Positions 10,043 to 20,137 of a stretch of 64,000 nucleotides of DNA are shown piece by piece. The position numbers and the translations under genes were made by a program. The notes below the pieces were generated by a model. That model had not been told where the DNA came from and ran no database searches. It saw nothing but the letters and a program-made list of their open reading frames with translations. The stretch's first letter is position 1, and each line of letters begins with the position of its first letter. This DNA comes from Pseudomonas sp. B21_DOA (lineage in GTDB: Bacteria > Pseudomonadota > Gammaproteobacteria > Pseudomonadales > Pseudomonadaceae): the NCBI GenBank assembly GCA_030544685.1, contig CP086683.1:868001-932000 (forward strand). The letters run 5' to 3'.

Positions 10043-10534
10043 TCAGGCAATACGTGGGTCTGGATTGTCCAGGACGCTGTCTGTCTGCTCGGCACGGAAG
10101 GTTTTCAGTACCGCGTGGAATTGCGGGTGCTTGGCGCCGAGGATGCTCGCCGAGAGCAGCGCGGCGTTGATCGCGCCGGCCTTGCCGATGGCCAGGGTGG
10201 CGACCGGAATGCCTGCCGGCATCTGTACGATCGACAGCAGCGAATCGACGCCCGAGAGCATGGCCGACTGCACCGGCACGCCCAGTACAGGCAAGTGGGT
10301 CTTGGCCGCACACATGCCAGGCAAGTGGGCTGCGCCACCGGCACCGGCGATGATCACCTCGATGCCGCGACTTTCAGCCTCTTCGGCGTACTGGAACAGC
10401 AGATCCGGGGTGCGGTGAGCGGAAACCACCTTGACCTCGTACGGGATGCCGAGCTTTTCCAGCATATCGGCGGTGTGGCTAAGGGTGGACCAATCGGACT
10501 TGGAGCCCATGATCACGCCAACCAGTGCACTCAT
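10043..10534 (-). CDS. purE: PurE, N5-carboxyaminoimidazole ribonucleotide mutase
   Basis: Converts N5-CAIR to CAIR, directly after PurK in purine synthesis. The 163-residue protein has the class I PurE signatures [47 protein letters not shown] and [20 protein letters not shown], followed by [13 protein letters not shown] 10534 is selected from conservation; the open frame extends further upstream but contains a hairpin region. It is first gene of the purEK operon. Confidence 0.95.
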   Translation of the reverse strand: MSALVGVIMGSKSDWSTLSHTADMLEKLGIPYEVKVVSAHRTPDLLFQYAEEAESRGIEVIIAGAGGAAHLPGMCAAKTHLPVLGVPVQSAMLSGVDSLLSIVQMPAGIPVATLAIGKAGAINAALLSASILGAKHPQFHAVLKTFRAEQTDSVLDNPDPRIA

Positions 10535-10582
10535 CGTCGCGCCTCTTCTCTCTGGAGCGCCCGCAGGCGCGTCATAAAACAA

Positions 10583-10607
10583 CAAGCCACGCAGGTTGCG
10601 TGGCTTG
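10583..10607 (-). promoter_or_regulatory. Stem-loop in the purEK leader
   Basis: A perfect 11-bp stem (CAAGCCACGCA and complement) with a 3-base loop, followed on the minus strand by the T-rich TTGTTTTATGA. It lies about 50 bp upstream of the purE start. It could be a leader terminator/attenuator, or the terminator of an older upstream transcript. No purine-riboswitch core is recognisable. Confidence 0.45.
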
Positions 10608-10756
10608 ATTGTACGAAAAATGGCCGGACGTGCCGGCCGAAGGCCGCGCAGTATACCGCAAAGAAAGCAATAAACAGCCCCCGAAACGACCATCTGTCAA
10701 ATGAGCGAAACGCCCGGTTTTATTGACCTTGAGGTCAGCGAAAAGACATCCCCGAT

Positions 10757-10852
10757 CCCTGTGGGAGCTGGCTTGCCAGCGATGGCGTCGCATCAGTAAA
10801 AAGAGAGGGTGACTGAACCACCGCAATCGCTGGCAAGCCAGCTCCCACAGGG
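10757..10852. repeat. REPIN-like inverted repeat (GCTGGCTTGCCAGC family)
   Basis: Two copies of CTGTGGGAGCTGGCTTGCCA in opposite orientation about 50 bp apart. The core palindrome is GCTGGCTTGCCAGC, a third REP variant distinct from the GCGAGCAGGCTCGC type. It separates purEK from the LysR gene. Confidence 0.85.
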
Positions 10853-10865
10853 TTCTTCGATGGGG

Positions 10866-11774
10866 TCAGGTGTTTTGTGCAGCACCGCCCTCAAGCTTGC
10901 GCCACAGCAAGCGCACGTTGGCCTTGCGCACCAATGCGCAGCGGTACAGGCGGATCTCCAGCGGCACATGCCACTGCGGGCCGCCGCACACCACCAGCTC
11001 ACCGCGGGCCAGTTCGGCGCGTACGCTCAGTTGCGGTACCCAGGCAATGCCGAGGCCTTCCAGCGCCATGCTTTTCAGGCTGTCGGCCATGGCGGTTTCG
11101 TAGATCGTGGTGAAGCGCAACTGGCGCTGGCGCAGCAGGCCGTTGACCGAACGGCCGAGAAACGCCCCGGCGCTGTAAGCCAGCAAAGGCACGCTCGCCT
11201 CGCCTTCCAGATCGAACAGCGGTTTGCCATCCAGATCCGCCGCGCACACTGGCAGCATTTCCGTCTGGCCGAGATGCAGCGACGGGAAAATCTCCGGATC
11301 CATCTGCATCGCCGCGTCCGGGTCATAGAACGCCAGCATCAGATCGCAGCCGCCTTCACGCAAAGCGTGTACGGCGTCGCCAACGTTGGTCGCCACCAGC
11401 CGCGTGGCGATGTTCAGCCCTTCGTTGCGCAACTGGGCGATCCAGCGCGGGAAAAAGCCCAAGGCCAACGAGTGCGCGGCAGCGACTTGCATCACTTCAC
11501 CCTGCCCGCCTTCCAGATGATGCAGATGGCGCAGCACTTCACCGAGTTGTTCGACCACGGTACGCGCGGTCACCAGAAACAACTGCCCCGCCGCCGTCAG
11601 TTCGACCGGCGTGCGCGAGCGGTTGACCAGGGTCAGCCCCAGCGCCGCTTCGAGGCTGCGGATCCGCCGACTGAACGCCGGTTGGGTCACGAAGCGCCGT
11701 TCGGCCGCCTGCGAGAAGCTGCGGGTGGCGGCCAGGGCACTGAAGTCCTCGAGCCATTTGCTTTCCAGATTCAT
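10866..11774 (-). CDS. LysR-family transcriptional regulator (HypT/YjiE-like)
   Basis: A 302-residue DNA-binding regulator. The N-terminal winged helix MNLESKWLEDFSALAATRSF...RRFVTQPAFSRRIRSLEAALG resembles the hypochlorite-responsive HypT (YjiE) subgroup, which has a distinctive ETKWL-DF start and QPAFSRRIR helix. A LysR substrate-binding domain follows. ATG 11774 is chosen at the conserved start. It is divergent from aspA and could control it or the following amino-acid genes, but the HypT likeness argues for an oxidative-stress role. The assignment to HypT is from memory of motifs and is moderate. Confidence 0.82.
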   Translation of the reverse strand: MNLESKWLEDFSALAATRSFSQAAERRFVTQPAFSRRIRSLEAALGLTLVNRSRTPVELTAAGQLFLVTARTVVEQLGEVLRHLHHLEGGQGEVMQVAAAHSLALGFFPRWIAQLRNEGLNIATRLVATNVGDAVHALREGGCDLMLAFYDPDAAMQMDPEIFPSLHLGQTEMLPVCAADLDGKPLFDLEGEASVPLLAYSAGAFLGRSVNGLLRQRQLRFTTIYETAMADSLKSMALEGLGIAWVPQLSVRAELARGELVVCGGPQWHVPLEIRLYRCALVRKANVRLLWRKLEGGAAQNT

Positions 11775-11954
11775 CACGTCCTCCCGGACACGCACCAAAA
11801 CAGGTCACACGTCTGCCGCACAGGCGGCGTCACACGGGCATTATGCCGAATGTGCATAGGGCAGCGCTTAACAGCATTGGCCCAAAAATCCCCACAAGCC
11901 TAGCATTCGCAGCGTTCCGGCACAGACCGGGTCCTTATCGAGATGATTTCTATC

Positions 11955-13379
<1,425 letters not shown>

Positions 13380-13440
13380 GCCGACGCGAACTTGCAGCAC
13401 CGCTCACCAGGTCGAGGGACTAGACACCTCTCACCTTTTG

Positions 13441-13477
13441 AGGGCTTGGGGATTTTGTCCCCGAGCCCTTTTTTTAA
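13441..13477 (+). terminator. Rho-independent terminator after aspA
   Basis: Stem AGGGCTtGGGGA with TCCCCgAGCCCT around a TTTTG loop, followed by seven T. It lies 61 bp past the aspA stop. Confidence 0.92.
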
Positions 13478-13937
13478 CTGTTTGATCCTGAGACCCGAAT
13501 GTAGGGGGACTGAACAATATGGAGGTGAGCCCTTGTGTCAAGGGGATTTATCCCCGTTGGGCTGCGAAGCGGCCCCGATACCAACAATAAGGATGTACCA
13601 GAAACACCGCGTGCAATGGTTTACGACTGCTTCGCAGCCGAACGGGGATAAATCCCCTCGCCACAAACGCCAAGTGTTTCAAAGCTTCGTTTCGTCGCTT
13701 GCACCACTACCGTGCAGACGGGCGCGCCACTGATCGGTATAGTGCCGCCCCTCTTCGCGTGAGCGGTCGTCGGTAACGAGGCCATAACCCATGCGAAACC
13801 CGAACTAATAACAAAACCCGCGATATGGATCCGGGACGAAACCTTCGCCTCGCCCGTCGTGCCGCGCGCAGACCGGTGTAACACGATGTTTCTCCGATCC
13901 AGCATTTGCACCCACAAAAAACAGCGAGGATAAATCC
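13478..13937. other. Long gap before the alanine symporter gene
   Basis: 460 bp without a credible gene. The left part holds a repeat (13533-13668). The right part (13669-13937) must hold the symporter promoter and leader. A glycine riboswitch often precedes AgcS genes in other bacteria, but I could not find its conserved GGAGAG and CCGAAGG elements here. Confidence 0.5.
13533..13668. repeat. Inverted repeat of the GGGATTTATCCCC family
   Basis: Same family as the element at 7785-7929. AGGGGATTTATCCCCGTTGG with GCTGCGAAGCGGCCCC on the left; CTGCTTCGCAGC, GGGGATAAATCCCC and TCGCCACA on the right in reverse orientation, about 50 bp apart. Confidence 0.82.
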
Positions 13938-15386
13938 ATGCTCGAAGTCATCAACGACTTCCTCTCAGGGAAAGTACTGATCGTGCTCATTGTCGGGCTC
14001 GGTAGCTACTTCACGATTCGCTCGCGTTTCGTTCAACTGCGTCACTTCTTCCACATGTTCGCGGTGTTTCGCGACAGCCTCAAAGGCAGCGCCGGGCAAC
14101 TCAGCTCGTTCCAGGCCTTGATGCTCAGCCTCGCCGGCCGCGTCGGTGCAGGCAACATTGCCGGTGTCGGCATCGCCGTGACCCTCGGTGGTCCGGGTGC
14201 GGTGTTCTGGATGTGGGTGACCGCACTGGTCGGCATGTCCAGCAGCTTCTTCGAGTGCACCCTGGCCCAGGTCTACAAGCGCGCCGATGGCGACGGCCTG
14301 TACCGTGGTGGCCCGGCCTACTACATCCAGCACGGGCTCAAGCTCAAAGGCATGGCGATCGTTTTCTCTGTTCTGCTGCTGGTCACCTACGGCTTCGCCT
14401 TCATTGGCCTGCAGTCCTATACCGTGACCCACTCGCTGCAGAACGCCTTTGACTTCAACCCACAACACACCGGGATTGTCCTCGCGGTGCTGCTGGCCAT
14501 CACCTTTATCGGCGGGATCAAGCGCATCGCCTCGGTCTCCGACCTGCTGGTACCGATCAAGACCCTGGCCTACATCGGCGTGACCCTGTACGTGATCGGT
14601 ACCCAGATCGAACACGTGCCAGCCATGCTGGAAACCATCTTCAAAAGCGCCTTCGGCCTCGACCCGGCCTTTGCCGGTCTGCTCGGCAGTGCCATTGTCA
14701 TGGGCGTGAAGCGTGGCGTGTTCGCCAACGAAGCGGGCCTGGGCAGTGCGCCGAACGTCGCCGCTGTGGCTGCCGTCAAGCACCCGGGCGCGCAGGGCGT
14801 GGTTCAGGCTTTCAGTGTGTTCCTCGATACCTTCGTAATCTGCACCTGCACCGCGCTGCTGATCCTTCTCTCAGGCTTCTACACCCCGGGCTTCGAGGGT
14901 GACGGTATCGTTCTGACCCAGAACTCGCTGGCTGCCGTGGTCGGTGACTGGGGTCGCATGTTCGTCAGCGTCGCACTGTCGCTCTTCGTCTTCACCTGCA
15001 TCCTCTACAACTACTACCTGGGCGAAAACAGCCTGCAGTTCCTCAGCCGCAACCGCGCTTTGCTGATGCTGTTCCGTGGCTTGGTGCTGGCGTTGGTGGT
15101 GTGGGGTTCGATGCAGGACCTGACGACGGTATTCGCCTTCGCCGACATCACCATGACCTGCCTGGCCTTCGTCAACCTGGTGGCCCTGGCCATGCTGTTC
15201 AAGGTCGGCCTGCGGGTGATGCGCGACTACGACGAGCAGCGCCGCGCCGGCGTCAAACAGCCAGTGTTTGATTCGAGCAAGTTCGCCGACCTGGACCTGG
15301 ATCGCAACGCCTGGCCGGCCAACCCGCCAGCAGCAGCGGGCCAGACTGAAACTGCGCCGCAAGGCGTACCTGCAGCGCAACGCTGA
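13938..15386 (+). CDS. Alanine/glycine:cation symporter, AGCS family (AlsT-like)
   Basis: Sodium- or proton-coupled uptake of alanine or glycine across the inner membrane. The 482-residue protein has about 11 membrane segments and the AGCS signatures SLAGRVGAGNIAGVGIAVTLGGPGAVFWMW (residues ~60-95), the ECTLAQVYK segment and GVKRGVFANEAGLGSAPNVAAVA near 260. AGCGAGGA precedes ATG 13938. The cytoplasmic tail is Ala/Pro/Gln-rich. It sits between aspA and asparaginase, suggesting amino-acid use as carbon and nitrogen source. Confidence 0.92.
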   Translation: MLEVINDFLSGKVLIVLIVGLGSYFTIRSRFVQLRHFFHMFAVFRDSLKGSAGQLSSFQALMLSLAGRVGAGNIAGVGIAVTLGGPGAVFWMWVTALVGMSSSFFECTLAQVYKRADGDGLYRGGPAYYIQHGLKLKGMAIVFSVLLLVTYGFAFIGLQSYTVTHSLQNAFDFNPQHTGIVLAVLLAITFIGGIKRIASVSDLLVPIKTLAYIGVTLYVIGTQIEHVPAMLETIFKSAFGLDPAFAGLLGSAIVMGVKRGVFANEAGLGSAPNVAAVAAVKHPGAQGVVQAFSVFLDTFVICTCTALLILLSGFYTPGFEGDGIVLTQNSLAAVVGDWGRMFVSVALSLFVFTCILYNYYLGENSLQFLSRNRALLMLFRGLVLALVVWGSMQDLTTVFAFADITMTCLAFVNLVALAMLFKVGLRVMRDYDEQRRAGVKQPVFDSSKFADLDLDRNAWPANPPAAAGQTETAPQGVPAAQR

Positions 15387-15394
15387 CAGGTGAA

Positions 15395-15420
15395 TGACGG
15401 GCGCATCCCTGCGCCCGTCA
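15395..15420 (+). terminator. Strong stem-loop after the alanine symporter
   Basis: An 11-bp perfect stem TGACGGGCGCA with TGCGCCCGTCA and a TCCC loop, starting 8 bp after the stop. It is followed by GTTATTGTG, a weak U tract, so termination efficiency is uncertain. Confidence 0.65.
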
Positions 15421-15440
15421 GTTATTGTGATGCAATAACT

Positions 15441-15532
15441 TGTAGGAGCGAGCCTGCTCGCGATGGCGGACTTTCAGCCAACATCATTGTTGAATGACAC
15501 ACCGCTTTCGCGAGCAGGCTCGCTCCCACAGG
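15441..15532. repeat. REPIN (inverted REP pair)
   Basis: TGTAGGAGCGAGCCTGCTCG on the left and CGCGAGCAGGCTCGCTCCCA on the right, in opposite orientation, about 90 bp across. It ends 25 bp before the asparaginase start, so it lies in that gene's immediate leader. Confidence 0.9.
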
Positions 15533-15556
15533 ACCCTCATCGTTTCGGAGAATCCT

Positions 15557-16561
15557 ATGAGCTCGTCGACCTATCCCGCCGCTCAACACGTCATGGTGCT
15601 CTACACCGGTGGCACCATCGGCATGCAGGCCAGCGCCAACGGTCTGGCCCCGGCGTCCGGTTTCGAAGCGCGGATGCGCGACTACCTGCACAGCCAGCCT
15701 GAGCTGGTGGTGCCGCAGTGGCGATTCCGCGAAATGTCGCCGCTGATCGACAGCGCCAACATGACCCCGGCCTATTGGCAGCAACTGCGCGAAGCGGTGG
15801 TGGATGCCGTCGATGTGCAAGGCTGCGACAGCGTGCTGATTCTGCACGGCACCGACACGCTGGCGTACAGCGCGGCGGCGATGAGTTTTCAGTTGCTCGG
15901 CCTGCAGGCGCGCGTGTGTTTCACCGGTTCGATGCTGCCGGCGGGCGTGACCGACAGCGATGCCTGGGAAAACCTCGGCGGCGCGCTGGGCGCCCTCGGC
16001 CAAGGCCTGGCGCCGGGCGTGCATCTGTACTTTCACGGCGAACTGCTGGCACCGGCCCGCTGCGCGAAAGTGCGCAGCTTCGGGCGGCATCCGTTCAAGC
16101 GCCTGGAGCGTCAGGGCGGCGGCGTCAAAGCCACTTCAATTCCAGCGTCGCTGAACTATAACCAGCCGAAGCAATTGGCCAAGGTCGCCGTACTACCGCT
16201 TTTCCCGGGCGTCAGCGCAGAAGTGCTGAACGGTCTCCTCGACAGCGGCATTCAAGGCCTGGTGCTGGAGTGCTACGGCAGCGGTACAGGGCCGAGCGAC
16301 AACCCCGAGTTCCTCGCCAGCCTTGGCCGCGCACGGGATAACGGCGTGGTAGTGGTTGCAGTGACGCAATGCCATGAAGGCGGGGTAGAGCTGGATGTCT
16401 ACGAGGCGGGAAGCCGCTTGCGGGGCGTGGGCGTGTTGTCCGGTGGCGGCATGACCCGCGAGGCGGCGTTCGGCAAATTGCATGGCTTGCTGGGGGCCGG
16501 GCTGGAAACGGCTGAAGTGCGTCGATTGATCGAACTGGATCTCTGCGGCGAACTGAGCTGA
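15557..16561 (+). CDS. ansA: L-asparaginase, type I cytoplasmic form
   Basis: Hydrolyses L-asparagine to aspartate and ammonia. The 334-residue protein has the first catalytic threonine in LYTGGTIGMQ near residue 17 and the second catalytic block LILHGTDTLAYSAAAMSF near residue 95. It lacks a signal peptide, which favours the cytoplasmic type I enzyme over the periplasmic type II. ATG 15557 is fixed by GGAGAATCCT immediately upstream. Its product aspartate is the substrate of AspA encoded 2 kb upstream on the same strand. Confidence 0.9.
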   Translation: MSSSTYPAAQHVMVLYTGGTIGMQASANGLAPASGFEARMRDYLHSQPELVVPQWRFREMSPLIDSANMTPAYWQQLREAVVDAVDVQGCDSVLILHGTDTLAYSAAAMSFQLLGLQARVCFTGSMLPAGVTDSDAWENLGGALGALGQGLAPGVHLYFHGELLAPARCAKVRSFGRHPFKRLERQGGGVKATSIPASLNYNQPKQLAKVAVLPLFPGVSAEVLNGLLDSGIQGLVLECYGSGTGPSDNPEFLASLGRARDNGVVVVAVTQCHEGGVELDVYEAGSRLRGVGVLSGGGMTREAAFGKLHGLLGAGLETAEVRRLIELDLCGELS

Positions 16562-16580
16562 TCTGTCACAACGCAGATCC

Positions 16581-16670
16581 CCTGTAGGAGCGAGCCTGCT
16601 CGCGAAAGCCATGACACATTCGGCATTCGTGTGCCTGACACACCGCTTTCGCGAGCAGGCTCGCTCCCAC
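16581..16670. repeat. REPIN (inverted REP pair)
   Basis: CCTGTAGGAGCGAGCCTGCT and CGCGAGCAGGCTCGCTCCCA in opposite orientation, spaced as at 15441-15532. It lies between asparaginase and the AraC gene. Confidence 0.9.
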
Positions 16671-16732
16671 CAAGGATTTTTGTACGGCATATAAATTGCT
16701 GCGTTCCAGCCACCTCCAGGCTGGAAGATCCC

Positions 16733-17728
16733 ATGCTCCACTCCCACCTCACCACCCTCAACGCGGTCTCGCTGATCCTCAACACGTTCAAGGCCGAAGG
16801 CCTGTCGAGCGAGGCGCTGCTGGCTGGCAGCGGCATCGTGGCGGCGGATCTGCAGCGTGCCGATACGCGCATCACCACCCATCAAGAGATGCAGGTCTGC
16901 ACCAACGCGGTTGCGCTCAAGCGTGACATCGGTCTCGAATTGGGCCGACGCATGCACGTGTCCTGTTACGGCATGCTCGGTTACGCCCTGCTGACCTGTG
17001 CCACCTTCGGTGACGCTTTGCGGCTGGCGATCCGTTATCCGGCGCTGTTGGGCACGTTGTTCGAACTGAGCCTGGAAGACGATGGCGAGCAGGTCTGGTT
17101 CGTCGCTGCTGATTACCGTGAAAGCGCGGCGATGGCGGTGTTCAACGCCGAATTCTGTCTGGTGTCGCTGAAAGTCATCTGCGACGACTTGCTCGGCCAC
17201 CCGTTGCCGCTGCGCGCCACGCGCTTCGAACATGCCGCACCGGACTACCGCGCCAGCTACGCTGAACCCTTCAACTCGCCGCTGCACTTTTCGGCCAAGG
17301 ACAACGCCTTCGCCTTCGACCGCCACTGGCTCGATCAGCCGCTGCCGCTGGCCGACGCCATTACCCATCAAGCGATGGCCGAGCGCTGCCGCAAGCAGAA
17401 TCTGGAGTTCACCGGACGTCAGGCCTGGCTGGGGCGGATTCGGCAGTTGCTCAGCGCACAATTGAATGCCGCGCCGGGACTGGAAGGTCTGGCACAGCAG
17501 ATGAAGTGCTCACCGCGCACCCTGCGTCGGCATTTGAAAGACATGGGCAGCAGCTATCAGGAGCTGCTCGATGAACTGCGCTTTGAACGGGCCAAGCAGA
17601 TGTTGTGTGAGGATCAGCTGCCGATCTATCGGATCGCCGAGACGCTGGGCTTCAGCGAGACCGCGAGTTTCCGCCATGCGTTTGTGCGCTGGAGTGGCGT
17701 GGCGCCGAGTCAGTTCAGACCGCATTGA
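16733..17728 (+). CDS. AraC-family transcriptional regulator
   Basis: A 331-residue regulator. Residues ~1-190 resemble the arabinose-binding-like domain (PF12625) of the OruR/ArgR-like group, with HVSCYGMLGYALLTCATFGDALRLAIRY. The C-terminus has two HTH motifs: MKCSPRTLRRHLKDMGSSYQ and IAETLGFSETASFRHAFVRW, ending in GVAPSQFR. ATG 16733 is chosen over upstream starts inside the REPIN. It is co-oriented with, and 155 bp before, the acetylpolyamine amidohydrolase gene, so control of polyamine use is plausible but not shown. Confidence 0.88.
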   Translation: MLHSHLTTLNAVSLILNTFKAEGLSSEALLAGSGIVAADLQRADTRITTHQEMQVCTNAVALKRDIGLELGRRMHVSCYGMLGYALLTCATFGDALRLAIRYPALLGTLFELSLEDDGEQVWFVAADYRESAAMAVFNAEFCLVSLKVICDDLLGHPLPLRATRFEHAAPDYRASYAEPFNSPLHFSAKDNAFAFDRHWLDQPLPLADAITHQAMAERCRKQNLEFTGRQAWLGRIRQLLSAQLNAAPGLEGLAQQMKCSPRTLRRHLKDMGSSYQELLDELRFERAKQMLCEDQLPIYRIAETLGFSETASFRHAFVRWSGVAPSQFRPH

Positions 17729-17883
17729 TGGCTGCTCCAGGCATGAGCCTGCATGAACAAGGGGCGAATTTCGGTCAGAGGTTTTGGCCATATCGATCCC
17801 CTTTTGGCCGCTCCCGACGTTCTCCGATTCAACTTGCGCCGCAACACTGAAGGCCACCGAATCAGCCTTGCGGAGAACAACAA

Positions 17884-18909
17884 ATGCTGACGATCTACTC
17901 AGACGATCACCACTTGCACCATGGCCGCTGCGAACTCATCGATGGCCAGCTCAAGCCGTGCTTCGAGATGCCGTCGCGTGCCGACCATGTGCTGCAACGC
18001 GTGCACAAGCAAAACCTCGGTGCGGTCGAAGCGCCGAAGGATTTCGGCCTGGAGCCGATCGCGCGCATTCACAGCCGCGACTATCTGGAGTTTTTCAAAG
18101 GTGCATGGCAGCGCTGGACCGAGTTCAACACTGACGGCGACTTGCTGCCCTACACCTGGCCGGCGCGCACCCTGCGTGCGATCAAACCGACCAGCCTGCA
18201 TGGCCAGCTCGGTTATTACAGCTTCGACGGCGGCGCGCCGATTACCGCCGGCACCTGGCAAGCGGCCTACAGCGCAGCGCAAGTGGCCCTGACCGCGCAG
18301 GCTGAAATCCAGCGTGGCGCACGCGCGGCCTTCGCCCTGTGCCGTCCGCCGGGACATCACGCCGCCAGCGACTTGATGGGCGGTTATTGCTACCTCAACA
18401 ACGCCGCCATCGCCGCTCAGGCCTTTCTCGATCAGGGCCACAAGAAAGTCGCGATTCTTGACGTCGACTACCACCATGGCAACGGCACTCAGTCGATTTT
18501 CTACGAACGCAGCGACGTCCTGTTCACTTCGATCCACGGCCACCCGGAAGCGGAGTTTCCATTCTTCCTCGGCTACGACGACGAGCGTGGCGAAGGTGCC
18601 GGTGAAGGTTTCAATTTCAACTATCCGCTGCCGGCCGGTTCCGGCTGGGATGTCTGGAGCGCGGCGCTGGATCAGGCCTGCGACGAGATCGATCGCTATG
18701 GCGCGGACATCATCGTCGTCTCCCTCGGCGTCGATACGTTCAAAGACGACCCGATCTCGCAGTTCAAACTCGACAGCCCGGATTACCTGGCCATGGGCAA
18801 GCGCATTGCCGCCCTCGGCAAGCCGACCCTGTTCGTCATGGAAGGTGGCTACGCGGTAGAGGAAATCGGCATCAACGCAGTGAACGTGCTGGAAGGTTTT
18901 GAACAATGA
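17884..18909 (+). CDS. Acetylpolyamine amidohydrolase, histone-deacetylase family
   Basis: Predicted zinc deacetylase releasing acetate from acetylated polyamines such as acetylputrescine. The 341-residue protein has the HDAC core: the His pair in CRPPGHHAASDLMGGYCYLNNAA (residues ~155-178), the metal ligands in AILDVDYHHGNGTQ (~190-203) and the distal Asp in SLGVDTFKDDP, with EGGYAVEEIG near the end. The fusion-free length and overlap with a polyamine-binding protein gene match P. aeruginosa PA1409-PA1410 as I recall them. The stop overlaps the next start (ATGA), implying tight coupling. Confidence 0.9.
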   Translation: MLTIYSDDHHLHHGRCELIDGQLKPCFEMPSRADHVLQRVHKQNLGAVEAPKDFGLEPIARIHSRDYLEFFKGAWQRWTEFNTDGDLLPYTWPARTLRAIKPTSLHGQLGYYSFDGGAPITAGTWQAAYSAAQVALTAQAEIQRGARAAFALCRPPGHHAASDLMGGYCYLNNAAIAAQAFLDQGHKKVAILDVDYHHGNGTQSIFYERSDVLFTSIHGHPEAEFPFFLGYDDERGEGAGEGFNFNYPLPAGSGWDVWSAALDQACDEIDRYGADIIVVSLGVDTFKDDPISQFKLDSPDYLAMGKRIAALGKPTLFVMEGGYAVEEIGINAVNVLEGFEQ

Positions 18910-20000
18910 AAAAGCGACTGATCGCCTTGGCGCTGTGCGCGGCCCTGCTGAGTGCTGGCGCCCACGCCGAAGAACGCACGCTGCGCGTCTACAACTGGTT
19001 CGACTACATCACGCCCAAGGCGCTGGACGACTTCAAGGCCCAGAACAGCCAGACCAAACTGATCTACGACATCTTTGACACCAACGAAGCACTCGAGGCC
19101 AAGTTGCTCACCGGCAATTCTGGCTATGACGTGGTGGTGCCGTCCAACGTGTTCCTCGCCAAGCAGATCGAGGCCGGGGTGTTCCAGCCGCTGGATCGCA
19201 GCAAGCTGCCGAACTGGAATCACCTCGATCCGAAACTGATGAAGCTGATCGAAGCCAATGATCCGGGAAACAAGTTTGCCGTGCCGTACATGTACGGCAC
19301 CATCCTCATTGGTTTCAACCCGGCCAAGGTCAAGGCAGCGCTGGGTGACAACGCGCCCGTGGACAGTTGGGACCTGATCTTCAAGGAGGAGAACATCAGC
19401 AAGCTCAAGCAGTGCGGCGTCGCCCTGCTCGACTCGCCGTCGGAGATTCTGCCGCTGGCCCTGCAGCACCTCGGCCTCGACCCCAACAGCAAGAAGCCGG
19501 CGGATTACGCCAGGGCCGAAGCGCTGCTGATGAAGATTCGCCCTTACGTGACCTACTTCCATTCCTCCAAATACATGGCTGATATCGCCAACGGCGACAT
19601 CTGCGTGGCCGTCGGTTATTCCGGCAGCTTCTCGCAAGCAGCCAACCGCGCCAAGGAAGCGAAAAACGGCGTGGTGGTCGACATGCGCTTGCCCAAAGAG
19701 GGTGCGCCGATCTGGTTCGACATGCTCGCCATTCCCAAAGGCGCGAAGAACACCGAGGACGCTTACACCTTCATCAACTATCTGCTGCAACCGGCGGTGA
19801 TTGCCCCGGTCAGCGATTTTGTCGGCTACCCCAACCCGAACAAGGACGCCACTGGCCTGGTCGATCCGGCGATACGCAACAACCCGAACCTGTACCCGAC
19901 CGACGCTGCCATGAACACGCTGTACACCTTGCAACCGCTGCCTCGGGATGCCGAACGCGCGCGGACGCGGGCGTGGACCAAAATCAAATCCGGGACCTGA
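18906..20000 (+). CDS. Polyamine ABC transporter substrate-binding protein (PotF/SpuD-like)
   Basis: Periplasmic polyamine receptor of 364 residues. It has a signal peptide (MKKRLIALALCAALLSAGAHA), then RVYNWFDYITPKALDDFKAQ, the PotF-type N-lobe start, GYDVVVPSNVFLAKQI, and SFSQAANRAKEAKNGV in the second lobe. No permease or ATPase genes follow, so it must share another polyamine transporter or act as a sensor. It overlaps the deacetylase gene by 4 bp, so the pair probably handles acetylated polyamines. Confidence 0.9.
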   Translation: MKKRLIALALCAALLSAGAHAEERTLRVYNWFDYITPKALDDFKAQNSQTKLIYDIFDTNEALEAKLLTGNSGYDVVVPSNVFLAKQIEAGVFQPLDRSKLPNWNHLDPKLMKLIEANDPGNKFAVPYMYGTILIGFNPAKVKAALGDNAPVDSWDLIFKEENISKLKQCGVALLDSPSEILPLALQHLGLDPNSKKPADYARAEALLMKIRPYVTYFHSSKYMADIANGDICVAVGYSGSFSQAANRAKEAKNGVVVDMRLPKEGAPIWFDMLAIPKGAKNTEDAYTFINYLLQPAVIAPVSDFVGYPNPNKDATGLVDPAIRNNPNLYPTDAAMNTLYTLQPLPRDAERARTRAWTKIKSGT

Positions 20001-20018
20001 TTCCCGCGCCGCATCCAG

Positions 20019-20042
20019 GACCCGCACACGCGGGTCTTTTTT
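20019..20042 (+). terminator. Rho-independent terminator after the polyamine operon
   Basis: 7-bp stem GACCCGC/GCGGGTC with ACAC loop, followed by six T, 19 bp after the stop. Confidence 0.9.
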
Positions 20043-20137
20043 GCCTGGCAGATCTATGTACCGCACGCGCGAACGTAGCGCCTTTTACCTTGCCGTGATC
20101 CGCCGGCTTTCGGCGCCCGACAGAGCAGGAATCACTG

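Noticed and set aside
8920..10170. Plus-strand ORF of 416 codons
   Set aside because: It mirrors purK on the other strand and has no recognisable motif.
13669..13937. Glycine riboswitch before the alanine symporter
   Set aside because: The expected conserved aptamer elements could not be found; a covariance-model search would settle it.
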